Shown piece by piece: positions 60,476-64,000 of a stretch of DNA of 64,000 nt. The notes under the pieces are model-generated. The model searched no databases. It saw nothing but the letters and a program-made list of their open reading frames with translations, and had not been told where the DNA came from. The position numbers were made by a program, and so were the translations under genes. Source of the stretch: Leucogyrophana mollusca (taxonomy: Eukaryota; Basidiomycota; Agaricomycetes; Boletales). The DNA lies in contig MU266351.1 in the NCBI GenBank assembly GCA_021014945.1, positions 124,001 through 188,000 on the forward strand. The letters run 5' to 3'. The first letter of the stretch is position 1. Each line of letters opens with the position of its first letter.

Positions 60476-61152
60476 GTGCTGGTCAGTGATCAGCGACCTG
60501 TTGCGACTCAGTCACCGGTGCTGCAAGTCGCGAAGGCGCGTTGAGGAGGGTCGAGAGCACGCCAAGTGGCTGTGGTCTGTGAACGGGTTTGGTCTTCAGT
60601 CTCTGCCACGGACCAGCTGCTATCGAAATCAGACCGTCAGCGCTCCCATCACCAACAATCGAAGCCCTATTGCTGCTAAATGTAAGTACTGTAAGCGCTA
60701 CTGGTGGAGACGGGGCTTCAGGGAGCTGTTTGGCTGTTCTGCCCTTGTGATTTTGCGAATTGTCCAACGCAGCGGGCATATGTCGGTCCCCCACCATCCA
60801 TATAGGCCCTGAACGATTGAACGACGAGACGGATTACGCCTGTTATCTTTGAGATTGCTAACTCATTGAAACCGTCACGACGAACTTTTACCGGGGGAAT
60901 ACGGTCTTGGTTGCCTCCGATACCCGACCTTACACCCGCCACACCTCCAAGGAGTCTCTGACATCATTGTTGAAGTTGATATAAGGACGCATTTATTGCA
61001 CGTTGTCGTTTATCATTTCCCCCCACCACAATACTCATGACAGATCCCGTGCGTCAGAATCTCCATAACAAACGTTACGTAGGTCCTTATCGATATTTGT
61101 TCGGTCCTCGATATTGACATCTTCGTGCTCGGCTTCATAGGCTGGGACCGTC
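60476..61152. other. Intergenic region after the SRRM1 pseudogene
   Basis: No recognised gene on either strand. A minus-strand open stretch at 60483-60797 lacks motifs. Confidence 0.4.
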
Positions 61153-61436
61153 ATGGCGTCTCTAACGGGAGCGGCAGTGCTACTGTACCTCCTTAATAAT
61201 CACTCCACGAGAGTGAACCAGGGCTCGTCTCCCGTTGGAGCGCGTCGTGAGTCATTCGTTTCGTCTAAACGACTACCAGATCGTCTAATTTGCTGTCTTA
61301 GGCGATGAACGGGTCAAGGAGTCGGACGAGACCACCAAAGCTCCAACTCGCTCAGGAGGTATGCGAGGTTGAGAGTAGCCGACATCATGACATCACTGTG
61401 ATGTCACTTGTTGCAGACCGTTGGATGGACCTTTAG
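61153..61436 (+). CDS. Small spliced gene, 56-residue hydrophobic-start protein
   Basis: Three exons (61153-61246, 61302-61358, 61417-61436) join in frame through canonical introns of 55 and 58 bp, each with good gtgagt/gtatgc donors and ttag/gcag acceptors. The product starts MASLTGAAVLLYLLNNHSTR (a possible short membrane or targeting segment) and ends in a charged tail with RDERVKESDETTKAP and RWMDL. The family is not recognised. The clean phasing across three exons supports reality, but a chance arrangement is possible. Confidence 0.5.
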
Positions 61437-63316
61437 ACAGCGGCTTTCCACGCACCAATTTTTTGGGTTTATTCTGTATCATTCCCCTTCAGCTTTGAAT
61501 TATAATCCTCGGCGCCTTCGAAAACATATTCGTTTATCATGAGCTCAAGCCCACACAGCCGTTCTCTGGTACGGTTATTCTTTGCCGGCGATAAGGATCA
61601 CAGAACTCACCTCCCAGCCAGGCATTGGCTTGTGTAGGAGCGATAACCCTCGCTTTAGGTTCCATGTATTACGCAGGAAAAGACTCCAAGAAGAAAGAAG
61701 GTCCCGATTCAATGTTTCGTGCGCCATTTCTCCGCTAACTGCCTCTTTTCGGCGTTTGATAATGTGTGACCCCTCGCATGTCTAGGTAATACTGAAAATG
61801 GCCCTACCCGCTTGCAGGAGGGAGGACAGAGTGATGCACGGCTAAACTCCGCAGGCGTCAGGGAGAAGATGCACGAGCTTCCGAGATCAGGCAAATAACG
61901 AATACAATGAATTGGAGGGCTGAGAGCGAGAGATATCTCGAGGGCAGTGTTCTGCACTACCGTGACTGGTAAAAGAGCAATTTAGATCCGGGTTGTCGTT
62001 GAAGGCTTTACGGTATGTGCCAGTTGTTGACGCGTCGCGTGTGGCCAGCGCACATTATTACATAATACATGCGATTGGCCAATTCTCATTCGTCGGTCAG
62101 TCGCACCAATCAGGCTCACTTTGCACTCACTTCGCACTGACTGAAATATCTAACCACTGGGGCCTCATCGATCATCCGTTGAAATTCGGTGGTTCGGATA
62201 CCCCGCATTTCGAGAAATAGATGCGTTTGCATTCTGACATGGCGCTATAGCCACTGCAAAGGATAAAACAAAAACTTGAAGCTGCTATCACCGGCTCACT
62301 GGTCGTTCAGGTGTAATTGATCTGTGATGTCATCCAGACCGTTATTGTGTGGTTGATCGCAACCGCGATGCAACTGTAAACTGGCATGATCCCACCAACG
62401 AGCGCCTGCGGCTCGTACCAGTGCCGGAGCTGCAAGAGACGAGTCTGTGTACGCTCGCTACAGTCCATTTTTGTTCGAGCCAACAAGCAAAGTGAGTAAC
62501 TTCAATCTCCGGCGAAAAGTCTTGGTGCTATTTTCGATGCTAAGAGATACCACTTCACCAGGCGGGGGACTTGAGGCCTGGTTTTGCGCGTCACTCACAC
62601 GATTCGGCGATACACGATCACAAACTCAAAGTTGGAGGCTTTTTATCCGACCTCAAGGCTCTCGCGTCTATGCGGGTAGCATCCGTGATAAACGCCCGCA
62701 GGTGGGAATCGACACGCAAGACAGGAATCGGGCGCTCAATTATTCGGCTAGCGATTCGCGCGTGAAGAAGAACGGGAGGCACATGTGCAAGAACTTCCTC
62801 ATCACGACATGTTGCGAGAAAGATGAGAACACAATGGTATGCTTTTGGTCGCATGAACATAGCTTCTTCTTTCATTTTCCGCGGTTCTAAACTGGATATG
62901 ATCAAATTGGCTATTTTGTCATTCATGATAACCATTTCTGTGATGCCCCCACAGGTACGTCGGACGATAGCGGTGTAACTTTCACGGACAATGTAAGCGC
63001 CATCTAATGTTTCTATGACTTCCGCCTTCTTCCGGATTGCTGCCTGACTTGATACTCAATTTAACACACAAAGTTAGGCCGCCGCCAGCGGCTGCGCAAT
63101 GTGCTGTGGATCATCTTCCAATTGATAGCATGCCGGCGACACAGCGGCGGCGAACATACCCGGACAGCCCCCCCTAGCCCGTGGTATAAAGTCCGTTCCA
63201 AAGTCTCTATCGCGGTCTCGATACAGCTAATTAGTTTCTCCAGGCTCCGTTTATTACTTTCAAATCGTCGTAAAGTCCTGCTAAAACTTCGAACCCCCTC
63301 TATCAGACTACCTTCT
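61437..63316. other. Intergenic region before the metacaspase, with a fragment
   Basis: No intact gene. A metacaspase-like fragment lies at 62770-62996 (listed separately). The rest shows only short frames without motifs. Confidence 0.4.
62770..62996 (+). pseudogene. Probable fragment of a metacaspase gene
   Basis: Two pieces resemble consecutive exons of the fungal metacaspase domain: a phrase reading HVQELPHHDML near 62780, where the caspase His loop and acidic linker would lie, and after an intron-like gap (gtatgc to cccacag) TSDDSGVTFTDN followed by a gtaagc donor, matching the position of TCDGKKILDN in the gene downstream. The first piece runs into a stop in this frame, and no upstream or downstream partner exons are evident. 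The call rests on short matches. Confidence 0.35.
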
Positions 63317-64000
63317 ATGGCGATTGAAGGGCTCGTATCTGTGACTTGTGGAAAGAAGAAAGCGCTGATAATTGGCATTGGGTATAAACTGAAAAAGCTC
63401 GCTGGCCTTGGTAGGCTACGTGAAGTGTACGGGGATGCGAGATCACTCGTAGACTTGCTTAGAGGTAAATATTACATCGTAACAATCCTGTCGACAACTG
63501 GCTAAAACTACACCCAGATTCGTACGGATATGCGGAAAAGGATATTACACTGATGCTCGACGAGAGGAACGATGGTGACGCTGCGATGTGGCCCACCCGC
63601 GACAATGTGGTGAGTACAGCAATTTTCCTTCCACCGCAGCTCTTTAGCTCTTACACATGGTCGTTCTAGAGAACGCAAATCGACTTGCTGGTGAAAGACG
63701 CATCTCCCGGCGACCAGTTCTTCTTCTACTGTATGTATCATGTAGTTTATTCGCGCGTTGGGCTCTCCTTTGACACATCGCGGTCGGGCTCCCCAGACGC
63801 AGGACATGGTCATCAAGAAAGATGTAGACATAACAGCGAAACGGACGGATTGGATGAGGGTAAACTATGATTTTATGTACGTTCGACGTGTGCTAAAATT
63901 AAACGGATCGCCAGCCATGGACACATGCGACGGTAAAAAGATTTTGGACAATGTGAGTTTTCATGTACTGTGTCGCTTGCTTTTTCCAACTGCTCATCGA
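63317..64000 (+). CDS. Metacaspase (peptidase C14, caspase-like), 3' partial
   Basis: N-terminal part of a caspase-fold cysteine peptidase. Start at 63317 (MAIEGLVSVTCGKKKALIIG); the frame is open further upstream to 63101, so the start is not certain. After splicing: KKALIIGIGYKLK, GDARSLVDLLRDSYGYAEKD, ITLMLDERNDGDAAMWPTRD, NVRTQIDLLVKDASPGDQFF, FYYAGHGHQERCRHNSETDG (catalytic His in YAGHGHQ), then TCDGKKILDN with a gtgagt donor. The catalytic Cys loop (usually DSCHSG) lies beyond the window. Introns begin near 63462, 63610, 63731 and 63870. These proteins act in stress responses and proteostasis, with preference for Arg/Lys. Confidence 0.88.

Overview
The window is nuclear DNA of a filamentous basidiomycete, most likely a wood- or litter-decaying agaricomycete. 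Genes are compact and run on both strands. Most are split by many 45-65 bp GT-AG introns. The gene content includes an AA9 lytic polysaccharide monooxygenase, an agaric-style F-box protein, divergent H2A/H2B pairs with H2A ending in SQEV, and a WW/transmembrane protein family I know from basidiomycete genomes. All coordinates come from reading and hand-splicing the sequence; nothing was searched against a database.

Layout. 0-12.3 kb holds housekeeping and metabolic genes: a galactonate-dehydratase-like enzyme (5' end missing), an F-box protein, the splicing coactivator SRRM1 (PWI plus RS domain), an AA9 LPMO, a single-pass membrane protein, protoporphyrinogen oxidase (HEM14), signal peptidase subunit SPC2 and sterol C-8 isomerase ERG2. 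12.6-24.5 kb holds two divergent H2A-H2B pairs flanking a 1,233-residue two-RRM protein. 24.7-27.3 kb is an SNX9-type SH3-PX-BAR sorting nexin. 27.4-36.1 kb is a redox cluster: three aldo-keto reductases (two in tandem duplication), an old-yellow-enzyme family protein with a C-terminal membrane tail, and a divergent SDR. 37.6-39.4 kb encodes TFIIE-alpha. 39.4-43.8 kb is almost empty. 43.8-45.3 kb is an NmrA-like protein.

47.5-57.7 kb is the most unusual part. An RNI/LRR-like gene is followed by an old inverted duplication of about 4 kb per arm. Each arm carries one WW-domain, multi-pass membrane protein gene, so the two genes are divergent around a short spacer. After the duplication the right arm gained an 87-bp tandem duplication, an insertion of about 480 bp that removes the normal C-terminus, and a GT-to-GC splice donor change. 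The outer end of the right arm carries a copy of the LRR gene's upstream region.

57.9-64 kb holds the lariat debranching enzyme DBR1. Directly upstream of it is a truncated, intron-bearing copy of SRRM1 (parent at 3.4 kb) with lost splice sites and an early stop. A short 56-codon spliced gene, what looks like a broken metacaspase fragment, and a metacaspase running off the window end complete the region.

The genes mostly serve separate jobs. The sets that clearly belong together are the two histone pairs (shared promoters with ACGCGT boxes), the redox cluster at 27-36 kb, and the inverted WW/TM gene pair.
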